6,716 nt of DNA from assembly GCA_003451635.1 (NCBI GenBank), contig DMAT01000060.1, positions 1-6,716 of the forward strand, given 5' to 3'. Below, piece after piece: positions 6,496 to 6,716 of the stretch. Below the pieces are notes generated by a model. The model worked only from the letters and a program-made list of their open reading frames with translations, searched no databases and was not told where the DNA came from. Both the position numbers and the translations under genes were made by a program. Positions within the stretch are counted from its first letter, which is position 1; each line of letters opens with the position of its first letter. This stretch comes from Syntrophus sp. (in: bacteria). GTDB lineage: Bacteria > Desulfobacterota > Syntrophia > Syntrophales > UBA8958.

Positions 6496-6716
6496 TCATT
6501 TTTCTGTGGCGTACCGGTCAAGGGCATCTAAAAATATTGCCTTTTTCAGTGGTTTGGTCAGGTGAGCATCACAGCCGGCGTCGATGCTCTTCTGCAGGTC
6601 TTCCTTGAGGGCATGGGCGGTCAGGGCGATAATCGTGGTCCGTTCCCGCCCCTGCGCCTCTTCCCAGGAACGAATGGCCCGGGTTGCCTCATAGCCGTCC
6701 ATGACGGGCATCTGGA
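6496..6716 (-). CDS. Receiver domain, C-terminal part (response regulator or hybrid kinase, cut by the window end)
   Basis: The frame enters from the right edge and ends at TGA (6498-6496), giving 72 complete residues. They form the second half of a receiver: QMPVMDGYEATRAIR, the switch threonine in IIALTAHA, and the conserved lysine in HLTKPL. The phospho-acceptor Asp is expected two codons before the first glutamine, so it lies just outside the window. The protein stops about 16 residues after the TKP motif. The receiver is therefore either a stand-alone protein or the last domain of a hybrid histidine kinase. The QMPVMDG and ALTAHA wording is typical of hybrid-kinase receivers, so the latter is somewhat favoured. 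Apparent starts inside the fragment are internal codons. The stop overlaps a possible ATG of the GGDEF gene by four bases, suggesting co-transcription and perhaps translational coupling. Confidence 0.92.
   Translation of the reverse strand, partial: QMPVMDGYEATRAIRSWEEAQGRERTTIIALTAHALKEDLQKSIDAGCDAHLTKPLKKAIFLDALDRYATEK

Overview
The window is a dense two-component and cyclic-di-GMP signalling cluster. It holds nine protein-coding genes, the first and last cut by the window edges, with almost no non-coding sequence. No RNA gene, insertion sequence, CRISPR array or convincing terminator is visible. Base composition is moderately GC-rich. Receiver domains are repeatedly joined to cytoplasmic kinases and to an HD-GYP domain. 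That style suggests a Gram-negative environmental bacterium, most likely a deltaproteobacterium of the Syntrophus/Desulfobacterota kind. This is inferred from family resemblance only, because the window has no taxonomic marker.

Left part, plus strand (1-5840). A histidine kinase lacking its N-terminus in the window (2-685) is followed by six closely spaced co-directional genes. These are a single-domain receiver (741-1121), a receiver-histidine kinase (1135-2385), a receiver-HD-GYP c-di-GMP phosphodiesterase (2402-3502), an unrecognised helical protein (3518-4183), a second receiver-histidine kinase (4213-5406) and another single-domain receiver (5454-5840). Gaps of 13-55 bases, most with a ribosome binding site, indicate one operon.

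Right part, minus strand (5900-6716). Two genes converge on the operon. Read in their own direction, the first is the C-terminal end of a receiver protein (6496-6716) and the second a small GGDEF-domain protein (5900-6466). The GGDEF protein has lost its catalytic signature but keeps an RxxD inhibitory-site motif, so it looks like a c-di-GMP binder rather than a cyclase.

How they fit together (inference). Three kinases and six receiver domains are present, with no membrane segment and no DNA-binding output in the visible sequence. The parts resemble a cytoplasmic phosphorelay: receiver-first kinases accept and pass on phosphoryl groups, single-domain receivers act as shuttles or motor-type effectors, and the readable output is c-di-GMP turnover by the HD-GYP protein. 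The receiver and linker of the HD-GYP protein and of the second receiver-kinase are closely related, so the cluster partly grew by duplication with exchange of the output domain. The points most worth a second look are the degenerate GGDEF protein, the unknown gene inside the operon and the swapped-output paralogue pair.
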